Source: Ruminococcus flavefaciens FD-1
Lineage (GTDB): Bacteria; Bacillota; Clostridia; Oscillospirales; Ruminococcaceae
Direction: 5' to 3'
Assembly: GCA_000174895.1 (NCBI GenBank)
Contig: ACOK01000001.1
Span: forward strand, 1 to 64,000
DNA: 64,000 nt
Below the pieces are notes generated by a model. The model did not search any database and was not told where the DNA came from. It saw nothing but the letters and a program-made list of their open reading frames with translations. Shown piece by piece: positions 42,823-53,690 of the stretch (the stretch's first letter is position 1; each line of letters begins with the position of its first letter). The translations under genes were made by a program, and so were the position numbers.

Positions 42823-43764
42823 ATGAACAGAAATGTCAGCTTACTTGCTCAGACAGTTGGCAAGGTAATTGTCGGCAAGGATGATACTATTATAAAACTT
42901 ATCGCATCACTTCTCTGTGAAGGCCACGTTCTGCTGGAAGATGTTCCCGGCGTCGGCAAGACTCAGCTGATTACAGCTCTTTCACGTTCCATAGGCGGTA
43001 GATTCAATCGTATCCAGCTTACACCTGATGTAATGCCGTCGGATATTGCAGGATTTACCATGATGGATCAGTCAAGCGGCGAATTTATCTATCGTGACGG
43101 CGCAGTTATGTGCAATTTTCTTCTGGCTGACGAGATAAACCGTGCTTCGCCGAAGGTGCAGTCGGCACTTCTTGAAGCAATGGAGGAGAGACAGGTTAGT
43201 CTGGACGGAGTTACTCATGAGCTTCCGAAGCCGTTCCTTGTAATGGCTACACAGAATCCGGTAGAGACTTACGGTACATTCCATCTGCCTGAAGCTCAGA
43301 TGGACCGATTCTTTATGAAATTATCCATGGGTTATCCTTCTGCGGAAGAGGAATTCAGCATCCTCGAACGCACCGAGAAGTACAACCCCATTGAAAATAT
43401 AACCGAACCCGCCATGACTGTAAACGATATCCTTGATATGCAGAAGGCTGTCAAGGAAATACGTGTTACTGATGACGTAAAGAAGTATATCATAACTATT
43501 GTAAATGCAACAAGAGGCGACAGAAACACGACCCTCGGAATCAGTCCGAGAGGAAGCATCGCTCTTTATAAGGCTTCAAAGGCTTTCGCTTACATTTACG
43601 AAAGGGAATATGTCACACCTGATGATGTGAAGAATACAGCTGTTGCTGTTCTTTCGCACAGGATCATCCTTTCACCGCAGGGCAAGACTGCTTACGGTAC
43701 TAGTGAGGGATATGTGACAGAGCTTCTGAAAAATATTCCTGTTCCTGCAATGGGCGCCAGATAA
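42823..43764 (+). CDS. MoxR-family AAA+ ATPase
   Basis: 313 residues. Walker A is EDVPGVGKT, Walker B FLLADEINRASPKVQSALLEAMEE, sensor 1 VMATQNPVETYGTFHLPEAQMDRF, and the lid domain ends near 300. MoxR ATPases act as chaperones that mature or insert metals into partner proteins, typically beside DUF58 and transglutaminase genes as here. Its stop overlaps the next start by 1 nt. Confidence 0.95.
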   Translation: MNRNVSLLAQTVGKVIVGKDDTIIKLIASLLCEGHVLLEDVPGVGKTQLITALSRSIGGRFNRIQLTPDVMPSDIAGFTMMDQSSGEFIYRDGAVMCNFLLADEINRASPKVQSALLEAMEERQVSLDGVTHELPKPFLVMATQNPVETYGTFHLPEAQMDRFFMKLSMGYPSAEEEFSILERTEKYNPIENITEPAMTVNDILDMQKAVKEIRVTDDVKKYIITIVNATRGDRNTTLGISPRGSIALYKASKAFAYIYEREYVTPDDVKNTAVAVLSHRIILSPQGKTAYGTSEGYVTELLKNIPVPAMGAR

Positions 43765-44930
43765 TGAAAAATCTGAAATACATCGTCAGCGCTCTGATGG
43801 TTGCTTTTCTTGTTTATATCTTCACCTTCTATATCGACGGTGAGATGGGAGTTATCCTCCTTGCATTCGTGCTCTTTGCACCGCTTGTTTCTTTGGGATT
43901 CGCCCTGTATGCAAGGAAGAACGTAAAGGTCTCCATTGACTGTGACGCTTACGTCAAGAAAGGCGGCAAACTGAAAGTCAGAGTAACTGTTGACAAGAAA
44001 AATTCCGTTCCTCTTGCTGTGCTTGAGATAAAGCCTTATGTGTCGGAGGTGTTCGATAAGAACATCAAGACATACAAGCTTTCGCTCATGGATATCGGTG
44101 AGAATGAGTTCGTTTTTGAGACCGATGCCGTTTGCGGCGGCAACGGTGAGGTTGGCATAAAAGAGATCAATTCATGCGGCTTTCTCGGTTTCATGAAGTT
44201 CAAGATCGATGCCGTTCCTCAGCCCGTTTCAGTCGGCGTTATCCCTGTTATCCCCGATATCAAGGCTTCATCAGCTCTTGTGCGGTCGATAGCGAATGTT
44301 GTTGCTACCACCGAAAATGAAGAGGATAACGAGACGAATATGATGTTCACGTCAAATACAGTTCCCGGCTACGAGCACAGGGAATATGTTCCCGGAGATG
44401 CCATGAAGCGCATCAACTGGAAGCTTTCCTCTAAAAGATCCGTGCTGATGGTCAGACTTGACGAGGCGGCTGCTTCTGTACAGCCGGTTATTATACTTGA
44501 TCTGTACCGGCCCTCCGGTGCTGATCCGCAGCAGGCAGTAATTGCAGAAGAGAAGCTCATTGCTTCTGTATTCGGCCTCATCAATGCTCTTATCAATCAC
44601 GGGATTGCCTGTACCTTTATTTTCAGAGGTGATAACGAGGAGATGTACACCATAAGCGTTGATAATCCCGATTATCCGCCTCAGATACTTCTGAAAGTGC
44701 TTGCAGTCAAGGTTATCGAGGGCAGGCGTGTTGACGTTTCAGCGCTCAACGCAAGTGCCTGTGCCTGCATCCTTGCTACAACGGATGCGGGGGCGAGTTT
44801 CGCTCCGGTGGCCGAAAGCTTTGCGGGCTCGAATAATGTAAATCTGCTTGGTATATCAGACAGGATGCTGAACACAACAGCGTTTCCGCTCTGGTATCTT
44901 GATGATGACAATAACTTTAAGTTGGTATAA
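43764..44930 (+). CDS. DUF58-domain membrane protein
   Basis: 388 residues. Two membrane segments at the N-terminus (about 5-45), a beta-rich middle and the DUF58 core GYEHREYVPGDAMKRINWKLSSKRSVLMVRLDEAAA (about 195-230), followed by a von Willebrand-like fold. DUF58 proteins are usual partners of MoxR and of the transglutaminase-like protein; the exact role is not known. Confidence 0.92.
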   Translation: MKNLKYIVSALMVAFLVYIFTFYIDGEMGVILLAFVLFAPLVSLGFALYARKNVKVSIDCDAYVKKGGKLKVRVTVDKKNSVPLAVLEIKPYVSEVFDKNIKTYKLSLMDIGENEFVFETDAVCGGNGEVGIKEINSCGFLGFMKFKIDAVPQPVSVGVIPVIPDIKASSALVRSIANVVATTENEEDNETNMMFTSNTVPGYEHREYVPGDAMKRINWKLSSKRSVLMVRLDEAAASVQPVIILDLYRPSGADPQQAVIAEEKLIASVFGLINALINHGIACTFIFRGDNEEMYTISVDNPDYPPQILLKVLAVKVIEGRRVDVSALNASACACILATTDAGASFAPVAESFAGSNNVNLLGISDRMLNTTAFPLWYLDDDNNFKLV

Positions 44931-44932
44931 AT

Positions 44933-47200
44933 ATGTATGAAAAAAAGGACAACGTCCTGAAAAGGTATCTTTTCAGAACTATGAGAGATCCTGTACTGAT
45001 ATATCTTACGCTGATAATGATATCGATAATGTATCATTACCGCAGCAATCTCGCTCTGGTATACGGACTTTTCACTTATATCGGCGGTTGGTTTGTGTTC
45101 AGGATCTTCGATTTTATTCAGAAGCATAAGTTCATCGGTTCCATAGCGTACTGCGCTCTCGGAGCGGCGATACTTACGGCGGCGAGAATGAGTATCAACA
45201 AAGGCCATGAGAATTATCCCATTATTTTCGGACTGTGGTTCCTTTCTCCGCAGGATGCCGTTGAGTACAACCAATGGTATACACTGGCCATCTACTTCCT
45301 GTTCTTCATGTTTATGGCTTCGGTCATATACTACTTCACAAGAGTAAGGTACAGGATATTTATGAATTTCCTCATATTTATCATACCGTTTGCTATCTTC
45401 GGTAAGGAATATGAGCAGATGCCCACCATCTACATCATTCTCCTTTCAGTTGGATATGTCCTGCTTATGGCGAGATTCCGACAGTTTCAGGACAACGACG
45501 ACACCAAAGTCGTATGCAGAAGTGAGATATGGAAGCCGCTTGCAGTTTATGCAGTTGTTTTTGCATCCATCGCTGCACTTTTCCCGAAGCCGGCTATCGA
45601 GGCTGACAGAAACTATATCGAGTCTCTCATCAATGCCGAACAGATTACAGACAGACTTGACGCTATGCTGAATGTTTTCCGTGATACTTCAACTGCTCAG
45701 CAGTTCAGAACAAATATAAGAGAGAGGCTGATGTATTACGCTAATTCCGATGAAGAGCTGAGGCTGAAGACTTCAACAAGGACACAGTATTTCTTCTCGT
45801 CGGACGAGTGGCGTATTTCGGATATTGATACAAATGTCAGAAATACCACATCGGAATATCCCCTTGAGATGTATAATCCCGGAGATATCCTGAAAGGCTA
45901 TCTGAAAGCTGCTGAACTTGACAGCAGTTTCGCTGATAAATACGGCCTGCGACAGTACACAGGAACAGAGGTTGTTATACCTCCTTCCAAAAGAATTGTT
46001 CTGCAAAGTGCTTACCGCACTACACAGTATGCTCCTGTACCTCAGTTTGCGACTGCATTTACTGGGACTTCCCATGAAAAGAGTGTCAACCTGACAGATT
46101 CAGGTCTGATATTTGCCCAGAATCCACAGTTTGCCAACAACGATTCATTTACCTTCAATTATACAACAGACAGGTTTATGTACATGGGCAGCAATAAGGA
46201 GATAATCGATTCGCTGGGCGGATATGATTACAAGGAGCTTACTGATGATGCCATTGAGGTGCTTGATGCTGCTGCTGAAGATACTTCTCTTGCGGAAGAT
46301 GAAAAGCAGGAAGCTGAAAAGCTTGACGATGCACTCAAAGCTCAGTATGATTCATTATTCAAAGAAGAGGAGGCTCTCCTCGATTACGGTGACAGAAAAC
46401 GGATCAAGAATCTCTCCGATCAGATAACTGAAGGCATAGATTCTGAATTCGATAAAGCAAAGGCGTTCGAGACCTATTTCTACAAGAACGGTTACAACTA
46501 TGACCTTAACTATATCAAGGAAAAAGGTGAAAACGCCGAGGATTTTATTTTTGATACAAAGACAGGAGTATGCTATGAGTATGCTACCGCTATGGTCCTT
46601 CTGGCGAGGGCTGCCGGTATCCCTGCAAGGTTCTGTATAGGCTACAATATGTCAGAACCAAATGAGGGAAACACCAAAATCTATAATTTTGTTGTTACTA
46701 CCAAGGATGCTCATGCGTTCCCTGAGCTTTATATAAAAGGCTATGGATGGATGTCCTTTGAGCCAACTATAGCCGATGTTGTAGAAGAAAGTAAAGACAC
46801 AAGCGCCACGGATCTGCTTGCAAGAGCCGGTCTGATCATTCTCGGATCATCACTGCTGATACTTGCTTTCATTATGCTCTACCCAAGGATATCGCACAGG
46901 ATATTCCTCCTTCTCAGCAAGAAAAAAAGACCCGCTGAGACTGCAAGAGCTGCAATGAAGAGGATCTGCCGTATGTACGGGATAGAAGGCGGATGCACCT
47001 CTAAGGAGGCTGCGGAGCTTGCTGCCGCTTATAGCGGAACGGACATCAGCAGAATAGCTGAGTTGTTCGATAAGGCTGTTTACGGTGAACAAGAACTCAA
47101 CGAAGAAGAAAAAGAAACAATCATGGAAGAATATGTACAGGCTTATAAGCTGTACATGGAAAAGAAAAAACTCCGCCGTAAACCAGCAAATTCTCAGTAA
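44933..47200 (+). CDS. Membrane-bound transglutaminase-like protein
   Basis: 755 residues. About five to six membrane helices (to about 230), an extracellular part with the transglutaminase-like core (about 500-620) whose catalytic triad lies in TGVCYEYATAMVLLARAAGIPARF (Cys), TTKDAHAFPELY (His) and the nearby Asp, then a final membrane helix (about 630-650) and a cytoplasmic tail rich in Lys/Glu. Such proteins cross-link or cleave peptides outside the cell. Next to MoxR and DUF58 it completes a widespread three-gene set. Confidence 0.93.
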   Translation: MYEKKDNVLKRYLFRTMRDPVLIYLTLIMISIMYHYRSNLALVYGLFTYIGGWFVFRIFDFIQKHKFIGSIAYCALGAAILTAARMSINKGHENYPIIFGLWFLSPQDAVEYNQWYTLAIYFLFFMFMASVIYYFTRVRYRIFMNFLIFIIPFAIFGKEYEQMPTIYIILLSVGYVLLMARFRQFQDNDDTKVVCRSEIWKPLAVYAVVFASIAALFPKPAIEADRNYIESLINAEQITDRLDAMLNVFRDTSTAQQFRTNIRERLMYYANSDEELRLKTSTRTQYFFSSDEWRISDIDTNVRNTTSEYPLEMYNPGDILKGYLKAAELDSSFADKYGLRQYTGTEVVIPPSKRIVLQSAYRTTQYAPVPQFATAFTGTSHEKSVNLTDSGLIFAQNPQFANNDSFTFNYTTDRFMYMGSNKEIIDSLGGYDYKELTDDAIEVLDAAAEDTSLAEDEKQEAEKLDDALKAQYDSLFKEEEALLDYGDRKRIKNLSDQITEGIDSEFDKAKAFETYFYKNGYNYDLNYIKEKGENAEDFIFDTKTGVCYEYATAMVLLARAAGIPARFCIGYNMSEPNEGNTKIYNFVVTTKDAHAFPELYIKGYGWMSFEPTIADVVEESKDTSATDLLARAGLIILGSSLLILAFIMLYPRISHRIFLLLSKKKRPAETARAAMKRICRMYGIEGGCTSKEAAELAAAYSGTDISRIAELFDKAVYGEQELNEEEKETIMEEYVQAYKLYMEKKKLRRKPANSQ

Positions 47201-47212
47201 TTGGAGGTTTTT

Positions 47213-48505
47213 ATGGAGGAAACGGTCACACACAAGGGAATAATAGGCGTTCTTCTTGCGATAGTGCTTCTGGTAAGCATGATCGCCGGTGCCATTAGTC
47301 CCACAATGAATGTTCATGCTGCGGAAGATTACCGCACATGGAGCCAGAAAGACGCAAGATGGGCAGCTACAGCAATGGGGGGCTCTACTGTCATGGATTC
47401 GGGATGTTACATTACATCCATCGCTATGGTAGCAGCAGCTTCAGGTGCAAGAAATACGGAGGATTTCAACCCTGGAGTATTTGCTCAGCAGCTCAACAGC
47501 ATTGGTGCTTTCGGATGGGATGGAAGCCTTATGTATTGGGCTTCGGTGAACGCAGTTATTCCCGAAGTAAAGATTGAAACTGCAAACCTTTCGTTCAATT
47601 CATACTCTCATGAAGGAAAGGCTGCAGAAATGAAGGAGTGGCAGAACAAGGGCTATTACGTTATCTGCAATGTAGGCGGACACTGGGTATACGTTGAAAG
47701 TATCTCAGGCGGTAATATCACAATGGCTGACCCTGCCAAGACAGACACAGATCTTTTCAGTGCGTACTACGATGTGTATGCTTACCAGGTTCTCTCAGGT
47801 AAGAATCCTTACGGCAGCGCTGAAGAAGAAAATGCTGCTCCCGAGACAACAACGACCACTACTACCACAACAACTACAACCACAACCACAACTACAACAG
47901 CAGCTTCAACTGCTGCACAGACAACTACAACTAAATCACAGGCTTTGAAGTCGGCATCTGCTGCATCAGCTGATACTGAAACAGAGGCAACGTCCACAAC
48001 AACGACTTCAACAACCACGACCACTACAACAACTGTAACAGAAACTGCCGCAACTACAGCAGTTTCTGAAACAACTATGCCCGTGACATCGATCCCTGTG
48101 GGCGAATATTACTGCTCAGACAGCGAGGGATCCGATATCTATCTTGAACCTGATGTGTCGGGCAAAGTTATCGCTGAACTCAGAAAAGGCGATATCGTCA
48201 ATGTTACAAGAGTGCTGTGCGGATGGTGCGGCGTCAATATAGACGGCTCGGATGCATGGATCCCTCTTGAAAAACTTACGTATGCAGGTGAAGGCATTGA
48301 ACTCGGTTCAGGTGACATCAACGGCGACGGCATTGCTGATGACGTTGACCTCGCTCTCCTGAATAACTACATCAAGAATTACAATGAGCGCCCCGAGGGT
48401 ATTTCAACTCTCAGACGCTGTGAGATCGAAGCAGCTGATATCAACTGCGACGGAGATATCAATGATTCTGATGTACTGATGTATCTCATGCTTATCTGCG
48501 AATAA
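47213..48505 (+). CDS. Secreted C39-like peptidase with SH3 and dockerin domains
   Basis: 430 residues from the ATG at 47213, preceded by GGAGG. A signal segment (about 8-35, ends NVHAAED) leads a C39-like peptidase domain (about 36-200) with cysteine in MDSGCYITSIAM and histidine in NVGGHWVYVES. Two Thr-rich linkers follow (about 205-285), then an SH3-like domain (about 295-355), then a type I dockerin (about 362-430) with two calcium loops, GDINGDGIADDVDLALL and ADINCDGDINDSDVLMY. It is probably tied to the cellulosome. It is the last gene of the MoxR operon; a catalytic role is probable, not certain. Confidence 0.85.
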   Translation: MEETVTHKGIIGVLLAIVLLVSMIAGAISPTMNVHAAEDYRTWSQKDARWAATAMGGSTVMDSGCYITSIAMVAAASGARNTEDFNPGVFAQQLNSIGAFGWDGSLMYWASVNAVIPEVKIETANLSFNSYSHEGKAAEMKEWQNKGYYVICNVGGHWVYVESISGGNITMADPAKTDTDLFSAYYDVYAYQVLSGKNPYGSAEEENAAPETTTTTTTTTTTTTTTTTTAASTAAQTTTTKSQALKSASAASADTETEATSTTTTSTTTTTTTTVTETAATTAVSETTMPVTSIPVGEYYCSDSEGSDIYLEPDVSGKVIAELRKGDIVNVTRVLCGWCGVNIDGSDAWIPLEKLTYAGEGIELGSGDINGDGIADDVDLALLNNYIKNYNERPEGISTLRRCEIEAADINCDGDINDSDVLMYLMLICE

Positions 48506-48520
48506 GGAGAACTATTATCA

Positions 48521-49486
48521 ATGGAATGGACAGAAGTAAACATCTATACCGCTACCGAAGGTATTGAACTCATTTGCTCAAAGCTGGAAGATATCGGCAT
48601 CAAGGGTTTTTCGATCAGGGATGCCGAGGATTTCAAGGAGTTCCTGGAGAACAAGTATGGCAGATGGGACTATATCGACGATGATCTTATGGGGCTTTCG
48701 GAATGTGAGACCTGTATCACGGTCTATCTCCCTTCAAATGAACAGGGAAGTGAGACCCTTACAGCTATCCGCTCGCTTCTGAAGGAGCTGAAAGCTTCCG
48801 ATACGGAAGGCCGCTACGGCAGACTTGAAGCCGAGCTTGCCAGCCTTCGTGAGGAGGACTGGGCAAACAACTGGAAACAGTACTTCAAGCCCTTTACTAT
48901 CGGTGAAAAGCTGGCTATCAAGCCTTCATGGGAAGAGTATGAAAATACTGACGGCAGAGTTGTGCTGGAGATAGACCCTGCTTCCAGCTTCGGAACAGGC
49001 GCTCATCATACCACAAGGCTTTGTCTGGAACTTATAGAGAAGTACCTTAACAGCGGTGACAAGGTCCTCGATCTTGGCTGCGGAAGCGGTATACTGTCCA
49101 TTGCGGCAATGCTTCTGGGTGCAGATCATGCTGTGGCTGTGGATATAGAGCAGAACGCAGCTGAAACTGCACAGGAGAATGCGGGAAAGAATCATATCGA
49201 TCCCGCACTGTATAAGACCTATTATGGCGACATCACAGTCAACGAAAAACTTGCTGAGGAAATTCACGATAAATACGATATGATCACAGCAAATATTGTT
49301 GCCGATGTCCTTATAGCCATGAAGGATCACTTCAGACGCTATCTCAGAGACGGAGGTATTCTCATAGTTTCGGGAATTATCGAAGAACGTGCTGAGGAAG
49401 TTATCAACGCTATCCTCTCAGCAGGATTCAAGGATCCCGAGATGCAGCTCCGTGAGGGCTGGGCAGCAGTTAAATTTACGTTATGA
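48521..49486 (+). CDS. prmA: Ribosomal protein L11 methyltransferase
   Basis: 321 residues. An N-terminal recognition domain (about 1-110) is joined to a class I SAM methyltransferase domain with motif I VLDLGCGSGILSIAAMLLGA, the substrate loop SSFGTGAHHTTRL and the NIVADVL motif. PrmA trimethylates lysines and the N-terminus of L11. The start is 15 nt after the dockerin gene, with a good AAGGAG site. Confidence 0.96.
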   Translation: MEWTEVNIYTATEGIELICSKLEDIGIKGFSIRDAEDFKEFLENKYGRWDYIDDDLMGLSECETCITVYLPSNEQGSETLTAIRSLLKELKASDTEGRYGRLEAELASLREEDWANNWKQYFKPFTIGEKLAIKPSWEEYENTDGRVVLEIDPASSFGTGAHHTTRLCLELIEKYLNSGDKVLDLGCGSGILSIAAMLLGADHAVAVDIEQNAAETAQENAGKNHIDPALYKTYYGDITVNEKLAEEIHDKYDMITANIVADVLIAMKDHFRRYLRDGGILIVSGIIEERAEEVINAILSAGFKDPEMQLREGWAAVKFTL

Positions 49487-49569
49487 CCTGCATTATGCAG
49501 AACATGAATATCAAAGATGACGTACTCGATGCGGCATCATAAAAATCAAATGTAAGGAGATTTAGCACA

Positions 49570-50808
49570 ATGGCATTATTCAAGAAGAATAAGAATCAGC
49601 AGGCAGAAACCGAAGAGCAGAAGGACACAAATGCAGAAGTAAAGCAGGCAGTCCTTGATAAGCTCAATGAAAAGCTCAAGGGTACTATCTATGATGACTG
49701 TATCATTCTTCCGAAGGGATACACAATTGATGTTCAGATAGGCAGAACTCAGGAGGCTGAGGGCGTTAAGATGATCCAGATCGTGTTCATCGTAAAGAAC
49801 GACGATTTTGACGAGCCGCTTATCGAGCCTGTTGACGCACAGGGCAACTCCGAAGAGGAGGCTGCACAGATGGCAGCTGATATGTTCTTCGGCGCAGTTT
49901 GGCATCCTCTCGATCAGGCAATGTCCAAGAAGAACCCTGTTCATATTTCAGTTGATTACCTCAGACAGCACTACGATTTCGATATGTACTGCCAGTCTGT
50001 TATCAGGATCGGTATAAAGGAAAAGCAGCCTGTAATGCTCATGAACTACATCAAGACAGACCTGCCTAAGTACCTCGGTTCAAAGAAGTATTACTGGATC
50101 AGAGTTTATCTTGCTAAGTTCCAGGATAAGCAGGTTTGCGAAGTCCGTGTAAACGGCAGCGTATGCACAGAGCTTTCAAAGCGCTTCCAGCCATACATCG
50201 ACGGTTGGGATGCAGAAGAGAACTTCCTTGCTGAGAAGCAGTACGCTATCTTCGTTCAGCGTGAAGATGATCAGTGCCCATATAAGAAGGAGATCGTTAT
50301 CGACGGTGCTAAGGAGTGCATCGAAAAGATGGTCAAGCTCACAAACCGTGATGAGTACATAGCAATGTCCAAGGAGCTTGAAGAGAGCATTACTGCAAAG
50401 CTTTCAGAGGATATCGAGGATCACGATCAGGCTGATGCTCTCGGCAGATCTATCGCTGCTGAGATCAGAATATTCATCCCTGAGATCCTTGCAAAGCTCA
50501 CTCTCGGCTATACCGAGGGAGACAGCCTCTTCCTTCTCGAAGGTGAAGGCGATTCACAGCAGAGCATCGAGTTCAAGAAGACTCAGCTCCGTTCATACTT
50601 CTATCTCCAGCAGGCAGTGCTTGAGTATCTCAGCACAAGACCTGAGCAGCAGGATGTAACACGTATCGTTACAAACAGCGTTGCTTTCCGTGAGATGAGA
50701 AAGGTAATGGATCAGGCTAAGGAGCAGAACAAGGAGCTCAATCCGGCTGACCTCTTCGTTCCCGGTACTTCATACAAGATCGGCGTTGACGGCTACAAGG
50801 TTTGGTAA
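49570..50808 (+). CDS. Uncharacterised cytoplasmic protein, apparently highly expressed
   Basis: 412 residues with no signal peptide or membrane segment. A charged N-terminus (MALFKKNKNQQAETEEQKD) is followed by an alpha/beta region (about 30-230, including YTIDVQIGRTQEAEGVKMIQ and DYLRQHYDFDMYCQ), a helical acidic region (about 265-310) and a C-terminal part (about 320-412). Codon choice is strongly biased, like the ribosomal genes downstream. AAGGAG precedes the start and a terminator follows. I do not recognise the family; position before the L21 operon is not informative. Confidence 0.8.
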   Translation: MALFKKNKNQQAETEEQKDTNAEVKQAVLDKLNEKLKGTIYDDCIILPKGYTIDVQIGRTQEAEGVKMIQIVFIVKNDDFDEPLIEPVDAQGNSEEEAAQMAADMFFGAVWHPLDQAMSKKNPVHISVDYLRQHYDFDMYCQSVIRIGIKEKQPVMLMNYIKTDLPKYLGSKKYYWIRVYLAKFQDKQVCEVRVNGSVCTELSKRFQPYIDGWDAEENFLAEKQYAIFVQREDDQCPYKKEIVIDGAKECIEKMVKLTNRDEYIAMSKELEESITAKLSEDIEDHDQADALGRSIAAEIRIFIPEILAKLTLGYTEGDSLFLLEGEGDSQQSIEFKKTQLRSYFYLQQAVLEYLSTRPEQQDVTRIVTNSVAFREMRKVMDQAKEQNKELNPADLFVPGTSYKIGVDGYKVW

Positions 50809-50814
50809 TTTCAG

Positions 50815-50841
50815 AGAGGCGGAGCGATCCGCCTCTTTTTT
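50815..50841 (+). terminator. Terminator before the L21 operon
   Basis: AGAGGCGGA (50815-50823) pairs with TCCGCCTCT (50828-50836) around GCGA, followed by a run of T to 50841. Confidence 0.93.
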
Positions 50842-50863
50842 GCAGATTTTTCGTAAAAAAAGC

Positions 50864-50892
50864 TTGACAAATCCTTTTGGATGTGTTAAAAT
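50864..50892 (+). promoter_or_regulatory. Promoter of rplU-prp-rpmA, with L21-type leader
   Basis: TTGACA (50864-50869) and TAAAAT (50887-50892), 17 bp apart. The 80-nt leader (50900-50979) is rich in pairing segments and has the position and size of the known L21 ribosomal leader, with the sequence TGCCAACAATATG at its end. Autoregulation by L21 is inferred from the family. Confidence 0.75.
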
Positions 50893-50979
50893 GTTATTGC
50901 CGCTTGTAAACGGGCATTTGAAGTCGTGCCTTAACGACCCCGTCACAGCGAGTTTATTGAAAAGGCAGGTGCCAACAAT

Positions 50980-51291
50980 ATGTACGCAGTTATTGAAACA
51001 GGTGGAAAGCAGTATCAGGTAAACGAGGGCGATATCATCTTCATCGAGAAGCTTGCAGCTGAGGCTGACGAGACAGTTACTTTCGACAAGGTAGTTGCTC
51101 TTGGCGCAGACGATGGTCTTAAGATCGGTGCTCCTTACGTTGACGGTGCAGCTGTTGAAGCTAAGGTTCTGAAGAACGGCAAGGCTAAGAAGATCACAGT
51201 TTTCACTTACAAGCCTAAGAAGGGCGAGAAGAGAAAGATGGGTCACAGACAGCCTTACACTCAGGTAAAGATCGAATCTATCAAGGCTTGA
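50980..51291 (+). CDS. rplU: 50S ribosomal protein L21
   Basis: 103 residues. [20 protein letters not shown], the [22 protein letters not shown] middle and the [19 protein letters not shown] end ([19 protein letters not shown]) identify L21. It starts the conserved set L21, Prp, L27, Obg. Confidence 0.98.
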   Translation: MYAVIETGGKQYQVNEGDIIFIEKLAAEADETVTFDKVVALGADDGLKIGAPYVDGAAVEAKVLKNGKAKKITVFTYKPKKGEKRKMGHRQPYTQVKIESIKA

Positions 51292-51299
51292 TCGCAACT

Positions 51300-51608
51300 A
51301 TGATCCGTGCTGAATTTTATGGATCAAAGGGACTTCTGACAGGTTTCAGATTCAGCGGTCACTCGGGTTATGCCGAGAGCGGCAGCGATATAGTCTGTGC
51401 AGCTTTTTCTTCAGCGGTTCAGCTTACCGCCAATCTGCTGGATGAATTCGGCTTTTCTCCCGATATCACCGTGGAGGACAACCTTATAGAGTGCAGAGTG
51501 GAGCCCGATAAGGATGCTTCACGTATGCTCACTCAGCTCAGACTTCATTTTGAATCGATTTCAGAAGAGTTCCCGAACACAATTAATATCACAATTTCGG
51601 AGGTGTAA
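51300..51608 (+). CDS. prp: Ribosomal-processing cysteine protease Prp
   Basis: 102 residues from the ATG at 51300; a TTG at 51288 overlapping the L21 stop is the alternative start and neither has a strong binding site. The catalytic histidine is in [13 protein letters not shown] and the cysteine in [11 protein letters not shown]. Prp cuts the N-terminal extension from L27, which is needed for ribosome assembly in Firmicutes. The L27 encoded next has that extension. Confidence 0.95.
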   Translation: MIRAEFYGSKGLLTGFRFSGHSGYAESGSDIVCAAFSSAVQLTANLLDEFGFSPDITVEDNLIECRVEPDKDASRMLTQLRLHFESISEEFPNTINITISEV

Positions 51609-51610
51609 GT

Positions 51611-51895
51611 ATGTTAAAGATCAGTATGCAGTTCTTCGCTCATAAAAAGGGTGTTGGTTCTACAAAGAACGGACGTGACTCTGAGGCTAAGAGACTCGGT
51701 GTCAAGAGAGCAGACGGCCAGTTCGTAAAGGCTGGTAACATCCTCGTTCGTCAGAGAGGTACACACATCCATCCGGGTGCTGGTGTAGGCATCGGCTCTG
51801 ATGATACATTATTCGCTACAGTAAGCGGTAAGGTTAAATTTGAGCGCTACGGTCGTGACCGTAAAAAAGTCTCTGTTTATGAGATCGAACAGTGA
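51611..51895 (+). CDS. rpmA: 50S ribosomal protein L27 with Prp-cleaved N-terminus
   Basis: 94 residues. The start [20 protein letters not shown] contains the motif cut by Prp after FF, leaving mature AHKKG. The rest ([41 protein letters not shown]) is standard L27, which sits near the peptidyl-transferase centre. Confidence 0.98.
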   Translation: MLKISMQFFAHKKGVGSTKNGRDSEAKRLGVKRADGQFVKAGNILVRQRGTHIHPGAGVGIGSDDTLFATVSGKVKFERYGRDRKKVSVYEIEQ

Positions 51896-51915
51896 TCACG
51901 CAATAACGTGACATA

Positions 51916-51947
51916 AATCCCGAGCGTTATGCTTGGGATTTTTCTTT
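51916..51947 (+). terminator. Terminator between rpmA and obgE
   Basis: AATCCCGAGC (51916-51925) pairs with GCTTGGGATT (51931-51940, one G-T), loop GTTAT, then TTTCTTT. Some readthrough to obgE is likely since no other promoter is obvious in the 70-nt gap. Confidence 0.85.
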
Positions 51948-51949
51948 AG

Positions 51950-53245
<1,296 letters not shown>

Positions 53246-53246
53246 T

Positions 53247-53663
53247 ATGGATAAAAACTTTTTAACAGAACGTGAAGCCAATAATTACAGTCCGCTCAGC
53301 CTCGCTTTTCTCGGCGACAGCGTTTACGATACGCTGGTGAGGGAGCATCTTCTCAGACAGGCGAATATGCCTGCTGCAAAGCTGCATTCCGCCAAGATAA
53401 AGCTTGTGTGTGCTGAGTATCAGTCCGATGCTTACGGAGTTCTTGAGGAGAATATTTCCGAGCATGAACTGGCTGTACTTAAAAGAGGGCGCAATGCTAC
53501 GGGAAATACTGTCCCGAAACACGCAGATGCTGCTCAGTACCGCCGTGCTACTGCGGTGGAGTGCCTTTTCGGGTATCTCTTCCTGACGGGACAGACTGAG
53601 CGTATATGTGAACTTTTCAGGATCATAATTGATCAGGTCGGAACCCCGGCGGAACCTTCCTGA
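53247..53663 (+). CDS. mrnC: Mini-ribonuclease 3
   Basis: 138 residues from the ATG at 53247, 1 nt after the obgE stop; an in-frame start within obgE is less likely. The RNase III-like signature is SPLSLAFLGDSVYDTLVREHLL, with RRATAVECLFGYLFLTG as the second catalytic stretch. It has no double-stranded-RNA-binding domain. The enzyme trims 23S rRNA precursors in Firmicutes. Confidence 0.93.
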   Translation: MDKNFLTEREANNYSPLSLAFLGDSVYDTLVREHLLRQANMPAAKLHSAKIKLVCAEYQSDAYGVLEENISEHELAVLKRGRNATGNTVPKHADAAQYRRATAVECLFGYLFLTGQTERICELFRIIIDQVGTPAEPS

Positions 53664-53690
53664 GAATAATATATAAAGGAGTGTTAACCA

